DNA of 64,000 nucleotides from Leptodactylus fallax (GCA_947044405.1 CAMRHE010000012.1:9296001-9360000), one strand, 5' to 3'. Numbered from the stretch's first letter, positions 1-12,040 are shown. Translations and numbers: made by a program. Notes: generated by a model from the letters alone, not told the origin.

Positions 1-232
1 TGCATGTGTTGGATTTTGGATTAGCTCTCCATGGAGTCAGAACAGTTGGAAGATTAGCTTTTAGCTGATCAGGGGGACGTACTAAAATCCAGATTCCAGG
101 ATGGGCATGTTTACCGATAAATTGGCTGTGCTCAGCAATTGCAGTCAACACCCCCTGTGCTCCATGATCCTCATTTGCATAAAGAATAAATTGCTTTTTA
201 GACGCTTGCCTAGGACTCACTAACTACAAAGG
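1..232. other. Unassigned flank
   Basis: No coding pattern, RNA gene or repeat is recognised here. It is the sequence on the left of the first Tc1-like element, ending in its TA target dinucleotide. Confidence 0.5.
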
Positions 233-554
233 TACAGTACAGACCAAAAGTTTGGACACACCTTCTCATTCCAAGAGTTTTCTGTATTTTCATGACTATA
301 AAAATTGTAGATTCACACTGAAGGCATCAAAACTATGAATTAACACATATGGAATTATATACTTAACAAAAAAGTGTGAAACAACTGAAAATATGTCTTA
401 TATTCTAGGTTCTTCAAAGTAGCCACCTTTTGCTTTGATTACTGCTTTGCACACTCTTGGCATTCTCTTGATGAGGTTCAAGAAGTAGTCACCTGAAATG
501 GTTTTCACTTCACAGCTGTGCCCTGTCTGGTTTAATAAGTGGGATTTATTGCCT

Positions 555-561
555 TATAAAT
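555..561 (+). promoter_or_regulatory. TATA-like box upstream of copy A transposase
   Basis: TATAAAT lies about 90 bp upstream of the transposase ATG at 649. The same motif occurs at the matching place in the intact sister copy. Function is inferred from position only. Confidence 0.4.
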
Positions 562-648
562 GGGGTTGGGACCATCAGTTGTGTTGTTCAGAAGTCAGGT
601 GGATACACAGCTGATAGTCCTACTGAATGGAGTGTTAAAATTTGTATT

Positions 649-1691
649 ATGGCAAGAAAAAAGCAGCTAAGTAAAGAAAAACGAGTGACCATCATTACTT
701 TAAGAAATGAAGGTCAGTCAGTCCGAAAAATTGGGAAAACTTTGAAAGTGCAGTGGCCAAAACAATCAAACGCTACAAAGAAACTGGCTCACATGAGGAC
801 CTCCCCAGGAAAGGAAGACCAAGAGTCACCTCTGCTGCGGAGGATAAGTTCATCCGAGTCACCAGCCTCAGAAATCGCAGGTTAACAGCAGCTCAGATTA
901 GAGACCAGGTCAATGCCACACAGAGTTCTAGCAGCAGACACATCTCTACAACAACGGTTAAGAGGAGACTGTGTGCAGCAGGCCTTCATGGTAAAATAGC
1001 TGCTAGGAAACCACTGCTAAGGACAGGCAACAAGCAGAAGAGACTTGTTTGGGCTAAAGAACACAAGGAATGGACATTAGATCTGTGGAAATCTGTGCTT
1101 TGGTCTGATGAGTCCAAATTTGAGATCTTTGGTTCCAACCACCGTGTCTTTGTGCGACGCAGAAAAGGTGAATGAATGGACTCTACATGCCTGGTTCCCA
1201 CCGTGAAGCATGGAGGAGGAGGTGTGATGGTGTGGGGGTGCTTTGCTGGTGACACTGTTGGGGATTTATTCAAAATTGAAGGAATACTGAACCAGCATGG
1301 TTACCACAGCATCTTGCAGCTGCATGCTATTCCATCCGGTTTGCGTTTAGTTGGACCATCATTTATTTTTCAACAGGACAATGACCCCAAACACACCTCC
1401 AGACTGTGTAAGGGCTATTTGACCAAGAAGGAGAGTGATGGGGTGCTATGCCAGATGACCTGGCCTCCACAGTCACCAGACCTGAACCCAATCGAGATGG
1501 TTTGAGGTGAGCTGGACCGCAGAGTGAAGGCAAAAGGGCCAACAAGTGCTAAGCATCTCTGGGAACTCCTTCAAGACTGTTGGAAGACCATTTCAGGTGA
1601 CTACCTCTTGAAGCTCATCAAGAGAATGCCAAGAGTGTGCAAAGCAGTAATCAAAGCAAAAGGTGGCTACTTTGAAGAACCTAGAATATAA
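649..1691 (+). pseudogene. Tc1-like transposase pseudogene (copy A)
   Basis: This would encode a cut-and-paste DDE transposase: N-terminal helix-turn-helix DNA-binding part, then catalytic core. Compared with the intact 350-codon copy at 54246-55298 it carries three lesions. First, a 10-bp deletion near position 748, between short GTG direct repeats, shifts the frame after about 34 codons. Second, CGA became TGA at 1173-1175, a CpG transition. Third, TGG became TGA at 1503-1505, just after the catalytic Glu. The coding tail continues to a natural stop at 1689-1691. The motifs WSDES (first Asp), [11 protein letters not shown] (second Asp) and SPDLNPIE (Glu) are still visible, spread over several frames. 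It cannot make a working enzyme. Confidence 0.93.
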
Positions 1692-1856
1692 GACACATTT
1701 TCAGTTGTTTCACACTTTTTTGTTAAGTATATAATTCCACATGTGTTAATTCATAGTTTTGATGCCTTCAGTGTGAATCTACAATTTTTATAGTCATGAA
1801 AATACAGAAAACTCTTGGAATGAGAAGGTGTGTCCAAACTTTTGGTCTGTACTGTA

Positions 1857-3104
1857 TGATCTGAATTGTATTCACATCCTCTACAGCACTATGGCAGGGG
1901 TTTAAAGTGGCTGGGGAAGGTGATAGACTCCCTTTAAAGAGTAACAAGTAATTAAAAATTAAAAGAAAACATTTATCAGCCATGGTTTTATTTCTTAGTC
2001 ACTCAGCTTTAATACTACTTTATGCATATTAAAGCAGATTTAATAATATTGTCTACTATTTAAATAATGTTAATTTAGATGAGGCAGTCACAAGTTATGC
2101 CACATTTATCATAATGGCACATCCTAAACAATAAATTTGGTGAATTTTCCTAGACCTTTGTCTTCCTTATGCCATCTCGTGGTTGGCTTACTTTGAAACT
2201 ATATTTTGCACAAATATATTGCAGCACCATGGTCCTTTTTAAGCCACTGTCCTTTTTCTGTAAGTAACTCTCCTTTTCTAGACATAGTCTAGCAGGGCCC
2301 AATAACGGCTAAACACAGAAAAAGTCTGACTAAGATATGTACACTAGTTTCATGCACAAATTAAACCAGAATTCTGATTTATTTAGTTTAATAATTTTCC
2401 TACAGAGTTTTACATCTGATTCTTTACATGTTTTTTTATTTTTAAACCAAAATATAGAACCATAGGCAAAAAAGAATATAGATGTATACAGTGCACCAGT
2501 TGTGGGTGTACAGACATGTGGGATGCACCAAAGTATAAATTAACTGGAAAGTCCACTCATGCTTTGTCATCCTTGTCATCCTCAATCAGCATTATCATGT
2601 CTGACGCCAGTGATTGGTCAGCGATCATGTGATTAGTCAGCACCTAACTGATTTTTCCAGGTAGAGAAAGAAGCTAGACAAGGAACAAATTAGGAGCGGG
2701 GCAGGACCAGAGGTCAGTTTAGAAGTGTGAGTATTTCTTAATCGGTTATTTTCAACACTCCAAGCATTTACGGTAAATAATATATATTATAGAAAAACCA
2801 CTTTAACTATAAAGAACAGCTTCCTTATCCATGCAATCCCTGGTTTTGATGTTGACTTCCAACAGTTTTATTGAGCTGAAGAGGTTCACCTTAAGGTTCT
2901 TCCTTCATCTTCCACTCTCATTTATGGTTAGTAATCCTGAATTCCCATCTAGACTTGAACCAGGAAACTGGGGATTGACATCAACTCAATACTTTCATAT
3001 AAATGATGGGATTCTTGATCCAGATTAAGCACTTTTTGCATGCACTGAAAGAATGATTATCACAAACAAATTCCTGTCTCTAAGAAAGGAGCATTTATAA
3101 AATA
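1857..3104. other. Unassigned interval
   Basis: No gene is seen. At about 1906-1937 a short stretch ending gactccctttaa resembles the right end of the TTAA-flanked MITE found complete at 30072-30419, so it may be a solitary end of that family. The rest shows no pattern I recognise. Confidence 0.4.
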
Positions 3105-3864
3105 CTAGCAGAAGGACCCGGCTTCGCACAGGTATATTTCATTTTTTGTTTGTGTAGTGACCCCATAAGAACTGGCCAGTTTTGCACTTGACATCCAGTA
3201 TGGCAGTCCAGTATAGTCTATTTATGGCTGTGTTGCTATGGAAACCTGGTAAATGAAATGTGAACTTATATTGGCTGATGCACGTCATATGACTTAATAT
3301 TTAAGGACCTGCGAACCGCTTTTGACACATACAGGTCATAAATAGCTTGGTTGCTATGGAAACCTGGTGTAAAGCTGTGTGTATGTCAAGACTGAAGAAC
3401 CTGCGATTTTCCATTGGTCCATAAGTGTCATGTGATCATGTGTATCTCAGTTTGGATATCAGTGAAAGACCTGCGATCGGTTGTTATGGAAAACCTGGAG
3501 TAAAGCTGTGTGTATGTGACCTTGTGTAACAGTGTCATCCACAGCGCCCTGCCCCTTTAAAGCTGACCCACAGCAGTGAAGAAAAATGGCTGGGTTATTA
3601 TGGAAACATGGAGTGCAGCTGTGTGCATATGGCTGACAATGCCTTGTCAGATTGGAGACAGGCTTGGGTCTGCTGGTTTGTTTCAGCAGCTCGCTGTTGT
3701 CTGTGGCATACCTTTTCAGATTAGAGACGGGCTTGGGTCTGCTGAGAGTTTTCATTAGTTTTCATTAGCTCGAGCAGCAGCCATGTATTTTGCTGCAGGG
3801 GGCATGAGTATTTTAAAAACATTTCAATTTATAAGAATGCTGAAATCCAGTATTGCAGTCCAGT

Positions 3865-4450
3865 CACTTGCGTAAATACCGTGGTAGCAGTGATAGCGGC
3901 TGCCACAGGGCCCGGGACATTAAGGGTCCCGGCGGGCCCCTGATGTTTTTTTTTTTTAATAGGCCGTTACCTGCTGGTGTAACACCAGCAGGGAACGGGC
4001 CCTATTTACTTACAGATCCCCGCTCCTGCTCACGGCCGTCTGCGCTTCACCTTCTGCAGAGGCGACTGGATCAGTAAGTAAGGCCTGCGGGCCGTGAACC
4101 CCACAAACACTGCTATCATTATAATCTGGGGTCTTTTCAGAAGGCTTCGGGCCTTCTTGGTGACATCCCAGACGTCGGTGGGCCAGTCCAACATCATTAT
4201 GCGTCACGATGCATGCCTGGCTCACGTGACATCTGGTCCAACACTGAAGTGGTAGCGGGGAGTGCGCATAATACTATATGAAGGGGTCACTATGATACTG
4301 TGTGCAGGGGCCACTATGGGGCAGAATACTGTGTGCAAGGGCCACTATGGGGCCTAATAGTGTGTGTAGGAATACAGTTTGTGCGGGGGGGGGGGCGGTC
4401 CCATGTGAAATGTTCGCCTTGGGGCCCAGCCATTGCTAGTTACACCACTG
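3865..4450. mobile_element. hAT-like non-autonomous element 1 in Helitron
   Basis: An 8-bp target duplication AGTCCAGT flanks the element (3857-3864 and 4451-4458). The ends are CACTTGCGTAAAT and, reverse complemented, CAGTGGTGTAACTAGC, a degenerate TIR of the CAG-GG hAT type. The uninterrupted target is recognisable in the Helitron's other repeat block. There is no transposase. It contains about three copies of the 31-bp monomer that is massively amplified in related elements. Confidence 0.85.
4280..4366. repeat. Short 31-bp minisatellite, about 3 units
   Basis: Degenerate tandem units of the type gccactatggggcataatactg lie inside the hAT-like element. This is the lowest-copy version of the monomer seen as long arrays at 38855-39575 and 51420-51830. 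Confidence 0.8.
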
Positions 4451-4876
4451 AGTCCAGTATAGGTACAGTCTATTTATGGCTGTGTTGTTATGGAAACCTG
4501 GTAAATTAAATGTGAACTTATATTGGCTGATACATGTGATATGACTGAATATTTAAGGACCTGCGAATTGCTATTGACTAATACAGATCATAAATAGCTT
4601 GGTTGCTATGGAAATCTGTGTGCCTGAAGAGAGTAAGCGCCTCTGAGCTCTTATTGTCTGATAAGGGACATGTGACCATGTGTATGGCAGTTGGAATATG
4701 AGTGAAAGACTTGGAGGCTTGTATTAACTAATGTTGGTCATTTTTTGGGAATACTGTATCTCAGGAATGGTACGTCCAAGAGAGCTGAGACCCAGTCTAA
4801 AATCTTCCCAGACACCTGATGTACATGTGTGCCAAATTTGGTGAGGATTGGTCCAGTCGTTTGGTCGCGCATAAAG

Positions 4877-4931
4877 AACAGACAGACAGACAGACAGACA
4901 GATAGACAGATAGACAGACAGACAGACAGAA
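4877..4931. repeat. CAGA/GATA microsatellite
   Basis: A tetranucleotide run (cagacagacagatagacaga) in the subterminal 5' region of the Helitron, read on the minus strand. It produces spurious repetitive reading frames. Confidence 0.95.
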
Positions 4932-4955
4932 ACTCATTTTTATATATATAAGAGA

Positions 4956-6133
4956 TATATTTATCTTCCCTACAATCCGGCATGAAAGATACATTCGATA
5001 AAGAGCATGGAAGAAATTCTTAGTGCTTGTAAATGGTAGGACAACGCACAATACACAGATTAACTGTTTCACTGTTTAAGGTTGAAGCCCGTGTGGCGTA
5101 AAACTGTTGAGTTTCTGGGAACTGTGAGAACATGATATAAATGTACTCCCATAATTATGTATGGCTTCACCACTCACGCACACCTGTCTTTTATGGCCTT
5201 CTATACTTGCAGGTGACTCTCACTTTAAGTTCTCTGCAGGTTGTCCTAACTCTGACATCTCCAAACATACAAGCAGTTGCCCAGATAGAGCCCCACTTCC
5301 CTTTCCTATCCCATATCTCTTCATTTTCTTTCAGCTCTATCCTCTTTATCCTTAAATCTTGTTAATCTTTCCTCATTTGGCTGAGCTGAGGAACATTCTT
5401 ACCACAACACTGCTACATTTTTTTTTCATTTGTTAACGTGCATTGTGACAACTGATTATTGTTTTGCCATTTGTGACTTCATGGGCATATTATATTTGTT
5501 TTCTACAATCATGATAACTTGCATTGTTGTCCACATCAAAGGCATGTGTATACTGTATATGAAGCCTTTGTACTTTATCATTTTCCATATAAAGTGAAGA
5601 TAAGAAAACCATATTGCGCTTTCCTTCCTTCAGGACTCACTGTATTGCCTGTCATGTAAAATGTGATGTGTGAACATGCCCTTCTGAAGAAATCAAAAGA
5701 TATCTGAAGGAAATAAAAGACAGAAATAAAATCTGCAGATTTAAAATATACATTTCTAACTACTGATTCCTAATAAGTTCAGTTCTTTACAAATACTTCA
5801 TCCGTTTACAATATTATGTAATGTGGATTAGGACTTTTAGATACTGGACCTCTTATTTGAGCTTGGAAGACAACTTTAAGACACTCTGGGTCATAGCATT
5901 TTCAAAACAGCAACTCTCATAGGGTATGGCCTAAGGAAAGACAACTGATGAATCAGTGACATGGGCACCCAAGGTTCATTGTTTCATGTAGGAGGTAAAG
6001 ACTATACCATCTGGTCTGATTCCATGGATAATAATACATGTTGATAACAGTCCAACTGCAGAAGCTCTGACAATGGGCATGTGAGCATCAGAACTAGAAA
6101 GGAGCAAATTATTAATTACTATTATTATTAACT
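4956..6133. other. Unassigned interval
   Basis: AT-rich sequence without recognised genes or repeats. Short open frames at 5141-5365 lack any family resemblance. Confidence 0.4.
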
Positions 6134-6460
6134 CTTTTCAGACCCCAGAGTATAATGATCGGAGGCCCAGGGGAGGTGGCAAACATAAAAACCAGTGGTA
6201 CTCACCTCTCCTGGGCTTCGGTGCAACTCCCTACTGTCTTCAGCCCTCTTCAATGACGTCACAGACATGAGTTACATTGCGTCATTATGCGTCATGATGT
6301 CGGGCTGACCCACATGACGCCTCTGACATTACTAAAGAGGCCCAAAGACAGCAAGGAGTCGCGCCAGAGCCCATGAGAGGTAAATAACATGGATTTTTAT
6401 GTTTGTCATCTCCCCTGGGCCTCCGATCATTATATTTTGAAGAGACCCCAGAGTATAATA
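6134..6460. repeat. Foldback repeat with ccccagagtataatgatcgg arms
   Basis: The left arm (gaccccagagtataatgatc, then ggaggcccaggggagg) recurs inverted at the right end (cccctgggcctccgatcattat), so the unit can fold into a hairpin with about 80-bp imperfect arms. The same module is found inside the hAT-like elements at 38412 and 51293, in the nested element ending at 61772, and as a partial arm near 22500. Confidence 0.75.
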
Positions 6461-6522
6461 ATTACAGTTTCAGTTCGGAAGTATTAGGTTCGAACAGAAC
6501 CACCAGGCAAACCTTGTGAGAG

Positions 6523-9058
6523 GAATTTGTTTTGTTTTGTTTTGTTTGTTTGAGTTGGAAGGGACCTCAAGGGCCATCGAGTCCAACCCCCTGCAAAAGC
6601 AGGAATTCCTAGATCATCCCAGCTATATACCTATCCAGATTCCGCTTGAAGATTTCAATTGATGAAGAACTCACCACCTCCCGTGGCAGCCTATTCCACT
6701 CCCTCACTACCCTTACTGTTAGAAAGTTTTTCCTAATGTCTAATCTGAATCTCCTTCCCCTTAGTTTCATCCCATTACTTCTCGTGCTTCCTTCTGCTAA
6801 TGAGAATAGGGTAGATCCCTCTGCACTGTGACAACCTTTCAGATATTTAAATACCGCTATTAAGTCTCCCCTTAGCCTTCTCTTCTGCAAACTAAGCAGT
6901 CCCAATTCTTTTAGCCTTTCTTCGTAGGACATGGTTTGTAGACCTTCCACCATTTTGGTTGCTCTTCTCTGGACCTGCTCCAATAAATCGATGTCTTTCT
7001 TAAACTGGGGAGCCCAGAACTGTACACAGTATTCCAGGTGGGGTCTGACCAGGGCAGAGTACAGCGGAATAATTACCTCTCTCGATCTAGCTTCAATGCT
7101 CGTCTTGATACATCCTAGAATTTGGTTAGCCTTTTAAGCCACCGCACCGCACTGTTGACTCATGTTGAATTTGTGATCTATTATTATGCCCAGATCCTTT
7201 TCCCCTGTACTCTCACTTAGTACTATTCCTCCCATACTATATATGCTTCTTGCATTTCTGTTACCCAGATGTAGAACTTTGCATTTGTCCCTGTTGAATA
7301 CCATTTTGTTCACCTCAGCCCATTGTTCCAGTGTGTCTAAGTCCTTTTGGATGCACTCTCTCTCCTCTCTAGTGTTGGCCATTCCTCCTATCTTTGTATC
7401 ATCTGCAAATTTTATTAGTTCCCCATTAATCCCATCATCCAGATCATTTATAAAAATATTAAAAAGTACTGGGCCCAGGACAGAGCCCTGCGGCACCCCG
7501 CTTTTTACTTTCTTCCAGTTTGATGTATAGCCATTTAGAATTACTCGTTGTGCCCGATCATTTAGCCAATTGTGAACCCACCTCACTGATATTTTATCAA
7601 AGCCATACTTGATCATTTTTCAATAAGAATGTTAAGTGATACTTTATCAAAGGCCTTACTAAAGTCAAGATATACTATGTCCACTGCATTCCCCTGGTCC
7701 AACCATTCAGTGACTTTATTATAGAAGGAAATAAGATTAGTCTGACAAGATTTATTAGGCATAAAGCCGTGCTGGCTCTGATTAATTAAAGCCTTCCCAT
7801 CCAGGTACCTAATTAAATGTTCTTTAACGATTTGTTCAAAGATTTTTCCTACTATCGAGGTCAGACTTACCGGCCTATAATTTCCTGGGTCGTCCCTATT
7901 CCCCTTTTTGTAGATGGGGACCACATTTGCCCTTTTCCAATCTAGAGGGACCACTCCTGTTTCCCATGACTTATTAAAGATTATTGCAAGGGGTTCTGTT
8001 ATTTCCTCTACTAATTCTTTTAAAACTCTAGGGTGTAAATCATCCGGTCCTGGGGACTTGGTTTCCTTAATCTTAGCTAAATGTTCTCTTACCAAACCTT
8101 CACTTATAATCAGCTTGGAGTCCTCATTCCCCTCATCACTATAACCATTAATGTTGATATTTCCATCCATTTCTTGGGAGAAGACGGATACAAAATATGA
8201 ATTTAGTAACTCCACCTGCTGATCCACCATGTTAACTTTTTCACCCTTTTCGTTCTTCAGGACTCCAATGGTTTCCTTCACTTTTCTTTTGCTCTTAACA
8301 TATCCCCAAAAACCTTTTACCTTACTCTTAACTTCTTTTGCAAGCTTCAATTCGTATTCAGCCTTAGCTTTTTTAATGCTTATCTTGCAGAGTCTGCAAA
8401 CTGCTGTATACTCTCCCTTAGATATAGCTCCCATCTTCCACTTGTTGTATGTTTCCCTTTTCTTTTTTAGTAGGTTATGTAATTTTTTGGTCATCCATCC
8501 TGGAGTTTTTAGGTGATTCCCATTTTTCTTGCTTCTAGGTATTGTTAGTTCCTGTGCATTAATGATTTACCTACGGAAAATTTCCCACCCCTCATGTGCA
8601 TTTTTGTGCTTAAGTATTTTTCGCCATGGAATTCTACTAACCCTTACCTTTAGGCCCCTAAAATCTGCCCTACTAAAATTGAGCCTTCTAGTCTTTGTCT
8701 TCTCAGGTCTTCTTCTTACAACCCCAAACTCGAGTATAGCATGGTCGCTGAATCCCAATGTCCCTGCTATCCTTAATTCCTTAACCATGTCCTCCTTGTT
8801 AGTTAAAAATAGGTCCAGAATGGATGTTCCTCTCGTGTTTTTTTCTACTAACTGGGCAATGAAGTTGTCTGCTAGAGAGGATAAAAATTTGATAGAGCTT
8901 TTACTCGTAGCTGTGTGAGTTTCCCAATGAATATCTGGGTAATTAAAGTCTCCCATGATAACAATTTCAAATTTCTTCGAAAGCGTGGTCATTTGCTGTG
9001 AAAAAATCTCATCCATGTCTTCTGTCTGTCCTGGTGGTCTATAATAAACACCTAATTT
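6523..9058 (-). mobile_element. CR1-type LINE, 5'-truncated
   Basis: Minus-strand non-LTR retrotransposon. The 3' end (left side) has a CAAAA-type tail at about 6523-6550 and a CR1-like 3' region (ttggaagggacctcaag). Going right, ORF2 is met in reverse: C-terminal domain, reverse transcriptase, then the endonuclease C-terminal half. The element stops abruptly at about 9058, inside the endonuclease where a YRPPGQTED-type motif is reached. Such 5' truncation is normal for target-primed insertion. A piece of hAT-like repeat follows directly. Confidence 0.9.
6609..9058 (-). pseudogene. CR1 ORF2 (endonuclease/reverse transcriptase) remnant
   Basis: Broken ORF2 in four pieces. 8567-9058: C-terminal endonuclease with MGDFNYPDIHW and the SDH motif (GFSDHAILEF). 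7613-8494: start of reverse transcriptase with SPGPDDLHPRVLKEL, NYRPVSLTS and YLDFSKAFDKV. 7134-7616: palm with GVPQGSVLGPVLFNIFIND and the catalytic FADD box. 6609-6983: CR1-type C-terminal domain with [17 protein letters not shown]. The breaks are a stop or frameshift near 8550, a frameshift in an A run at about 7615, and an in-frame TAA near 7135. The protein would copy element RNA at a nicked target. The N-terminal endonuclease and ORF1 are missing, so it is dead. Confidence 0.9.
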
Positions 9059-9067
9059 CTCGGGGTT

Positions 9068-9305
9068 CGCCTAACAAATACTCCTGCTGCAGGCCTGCAG
9101 CCTTACTTACTGATCCCTGCTCCTGCTCACGACTGCCTCTGCATCCCCTTCTGTCCTCTGGAGGGCAGAAGGGAAAGTGGAGGCGGCCGTGAGCAGGAAC
9201 GGGGATCAGTAAGTAAATAGGGCCCAAGCAGGTAATGGCCTATTTAAAAAAACAAAGCAGCAGGGGCCCACCGCTACAGTTGCTACGACGGTAGTTACGA
9301 CACTG
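9068..9305. repeat. hAT-like element fragment (end piece)
   Basis: The right end reads, reverse complemented, CAGTGTCGTAACTACCG, followed inward by gggcccctg and a ttacttactgatccc segment shared with the element at 3865-4450. Only one end of the family is present, abutting the truncated LINE. Confidence 0.65.
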
Positions 9306-10295
9306 ATTGTAGGTGTGTCAGTGGTTCCATTATCAGAATTAAGCACCTGTGCAACTTCCACCATGTACCACTTGGGCCTGTCTGTATCTTGTGTGAGCCT
9401 TTGCTTTATCTAACATCAGTTAAATATGATCTCTCTTTCAGTGATATAATTTATAACAATGTAAAAACATCATTGATAACATAACTTATTACATCATGCA
9501 TATATAGATAAACTGAATAGTGTAGAGATAACATTCTATAAATGTTATTTTTATTTTAAAAAATCCAATGCAAGAACTATTGAAAAAATTTCTGTGTTCC
9601 GTACACTGGAAATACTCTTTACTAAATATTACTTCTATGTACTGAAGCACATATGCAGATTCCAAAAATAAAATTATACAATTACTTTGTCTTCTTGTGG
9701 AATAAAATGCAGCCGCCTCACATACATATTGCTGTATAATGCTTGAGATTTGTGAATCAGAGACAGTGTTTTTGAGAATGCTGCTAGTTAATATTTTACT
9801 TCTATGAAACCAAAGGCTTTCTAACTTGTTGATCCTTGTAACCAGGATGGAGGACAGTTTGCAAATATTTGGAGAAGGTTCATCATTAACCTGCACAGGA
9901 TGAAGCAGTCTGTAGGATTTTTTTTTCTGTAAATTCAAAAGTACAATAGCCATGTCTGTCAAAAGCACAGTCAAAAAAATTCTTCCTTTTTATCCTAGTT
10001 CTTATTCATGGTGTTATGAAGTATGCATATATACTGCATAAACATCATATTGTAATTTCTAAATAAATAGGAAAGTTAAAATTTGATATTCCTAGCTATC
10101 CTCTCTTATAGGTATTAACTTGCTTTCATCTTTGATAATATATGTATTTAATGTCCGTATAAAGTTTAGCAAAACGATGGATACCTGAAAGGATACCCCA
10201 CTGCAGACAAACAGTATCTTTTGGGCTCCATTGGTGTCCATCATCTGGTGCTTCCTTTGTCTGCTCCTATAATGAAAAAAACAGACTAACAAGTG
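9306..10295. other. Unassigned interval
   Basis: AT-rich sequence. The 161-codon open frame at 9489-9974 (minus) has no recognisable domain and a composition typical of chance frames in AT-rich DNA. Confidence 0.4.
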
Positions 10296-10297
10296 TA

Positions 10298-11670
10298 CAG
10301 TCATGGCCAAAAGTTTTGAGAATGATACAAATATTAATTTTTACAAAGTCTACTGCTTCAGTTTTTCTAATGGCAATTTGCATATACTCCAGAATGTTAT
10401 AAAGAGTGATCAGCTTAACAGCAATTACTTGCAAAGTCAATATTTGCCTAGAAAATGAACTTTATCCCCCAAAACACATTTCAACATCATTGCAGCCCTG
10501 CCTTAAAAGGACCACCTAACATCGTTTCAGTGATTGCTCCATTAACACAGGTGTGGGTGTTGATGAGGACAGGGCTGGAGATCAATCTGTCATGATTAAG
10601 TAAGAATGACACCACTGGACACTTTAAAAGGAGGCTGGTGCTTGCCATCATTGTTTCTCTTCTGTTAACCATGGTTAACGCTAAAGAAACACGTGCAGTC
10701 ATCATTGCAATGCACAAAATTGGCCTAACTGGGAAGAGTATTGCAGCTAGAAAGATTGCACTGCACGCACTGTGAGGCGGAGACTCTTGGAGCAAGGCCT
10801 GGTCTCAAGGAGGGCAGCAAAGAAGCCACTTCTCTCCAGAAAAAACATCAGGGACAGACTGATATTCTGCAAAAGGTACAGGGAGTGGACTGCTGAGGAC
10901 TGGGGTAAAGTCATTTTCTCTGATGAATCCCCTTTTCGATTGTTTGGAACATCTGGAAAACAGCTTATTCGGAGAAGAAGAGGTGAGCGCTACCACCAGT
11001 CTTGTCTCATGCCAACTGTAAAGCATCCTGAAACCATTCATGTGTGGGGTTGCTTCTCAGCCAAGGGAATCGGCTCTCTCACAGTCTTGCCTAAAAACAC
11101 AGCCATGAATAAAGAATGGTACCAGAATGTCCTCCAAGAGCAACTTCTCCCAACCGTCCAAGAGCACTTTGGCGCTCAACAATGCCTTTTCCAGCATGAT
11201 GGAGCACCTTGCCATAAAGCAAAGGTGATAACTAAATGGCTCAGGGAACAAAACATAGAGATTTTGGGTCCATGGCCTGGAAACTCCCCAGATCTTAATC
11301 CCATTGAGAACTTGTGGTCAATCATCAAGAGACGGGTGGACAAACAAAAACCAACAAATTCAGACAAAATTAAAGCATTGATTCTGCAAGAATGGACTGC
11401 TATCAGTCAGGATTTGGTCCAGAAGTTGATTGAGAGCATGCCAGGGAGAATTGCAGAGGTCCTGAAGAAGAAGGGTCAACACTGCAAATCTTGACTTCTG
11501 CATTAATTCATTCTAACTGTCAATATAAGCTTCTGTTACTCATAATATGAATGCAATTATATTTCTGCATGTGATAAAAACATCTGACAAAAACACATAA
11601 AAACCAGAGGGCAGCAGATCATGTGAAAATATAATATTTGTGTCATTCTCAAAACTTTTGGCCATGACTA
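10298..11670 (+). mobile_element. Tc1-like transposon, DD35E type, defective (copy B)
   Basis: TA target dinucleotides flank the copy (10296-10297, 11671-11672). The ends are CAGTCATGGCCAAAAGTTTT and its inverse, the right terminal G having mutated to A. At 1373 bp it is short because the middle of the transposase N-terminal region is deleted. Confidence 0.93.
10671..11494 (+). pseudogene. Tc1-like transposase, internally deleted (copy B)
   Basis: The start MVNAKETRAVIIAMHKIGL is followed after about 30 codons by a deletion and frameshift near 10765. The second helix-turn-helix and linker are lost, and reading resumes at ARTVRRRLLEQG. From 10772 an uninterrupted 240-codon frame keeps the whole catalytic core: FSDESPFRLFG (first Asp), FQHDGAPCHKA (second Asp) and [11 protein letters not shown] (Glu). 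There are 35 residues between the second Asp and the Glu, so this is DD35E rather than DD34E. An intact catalytic core without DNA-binding domain could not mobilise TIRs normally. Confidence 0.92.
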
Positions 11671-11822
11671 TAGTAGACATTGAACCTTATCTGCCATTTT
11701 GCTGCCTCTTTGGCCAATTAATCCACTTCACCATGTAGGTATTGGGATATATCTAGAACAGCATATCTACAAGTACAGAGAAAGTACTATTAAGTCCAAT
11801 TTCTGCATAATCTATAAATAAA

Positions 11823-11825
<3 letters not shown>

Positions 11826-11868
<43 letters not shown>
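11826..11868. repeat. (AT)n microsatellite
   Basis: About 20 uninterrupted TA dinucleotides. Confidence 0.97.
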
Positions 11869-11872
<4 letters not shown>

Positions 11873-11994
11873 ATAGTGTAATAACTAGACTTTTGGTGGT
11901 CTTCCTTGTAAAGTGACTCTGAAATGTTCTGATAATATTAAATATAATTAATGATCATCAATTATAGCTCTACATTAGGTTTGAAAAGCATACA

Positions 11995-12034
<40 letters not shown>
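11995..12034. repeat. (AT)n microsatellite
   Basis: About 19 TA dinucleotides, starting just after a tacagtatat stretch. Confidence 0.97.

Positions 12035-12040
<6 letters not shown>

Larger units (their letters stand above)
235..1854 (+). mobile_element. Tc1-like transposon, defective copy (copy A)
   Basis: The copy is flanked by TA on both sides (233-234, 1855-1856) and bounded by near-identical terminal inverted repeats of about 268 bp (235-502 and 1587-1854), starting CAGTACAGACC. The right repeat includes the 3' end of the transposase gene, so the left end carries an antisense copy of the same coding tail. It is 10 bp shorter than the full-length sister element at 54083-55712, exactly the size of a deletion seen in its transposase gene. 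The two copies lie in opposite orientation about 52 kb apart. Confidence 0.95.
3105..4955 (-). mobile_element. Non-autonomous Helitron
   Basis: Read on the minus strand, the 5' end is TCTCTTATATATATA preceded by A, and the 3' end is CTAG followed by T. Just before the 3' end is a hairpin-like stretch of the type acctgtgcgaagccgggt. An A|TC...CTAG|T arrangement without target duplication is the classic Helitron signature. The subterminal 5' region contains a CAGA/GACA microsatellite and an aaatttggcac motif shared with the second Helitron at 40126. The inside holds two related blocks (about 3205-3400 and 4465-4620, both containing ggttgctatggaaa) and no helicase. A hAT-like element sits between the blocks. 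Confidence 0.8.

Noticed and set aside
4738..5072. Minus-strand frames with Cys-Leu-Ser-Val repeats
   Set aside because: Produced by the CAGA microsatellite at 4877-4931 in the Helitron 5' region.
9489..9974. 161-codon minus-strand open frame
   Set aside because: AT-rich composition, no recognisable motifs, no neighbouring splice or promoter pattern; likely chance.
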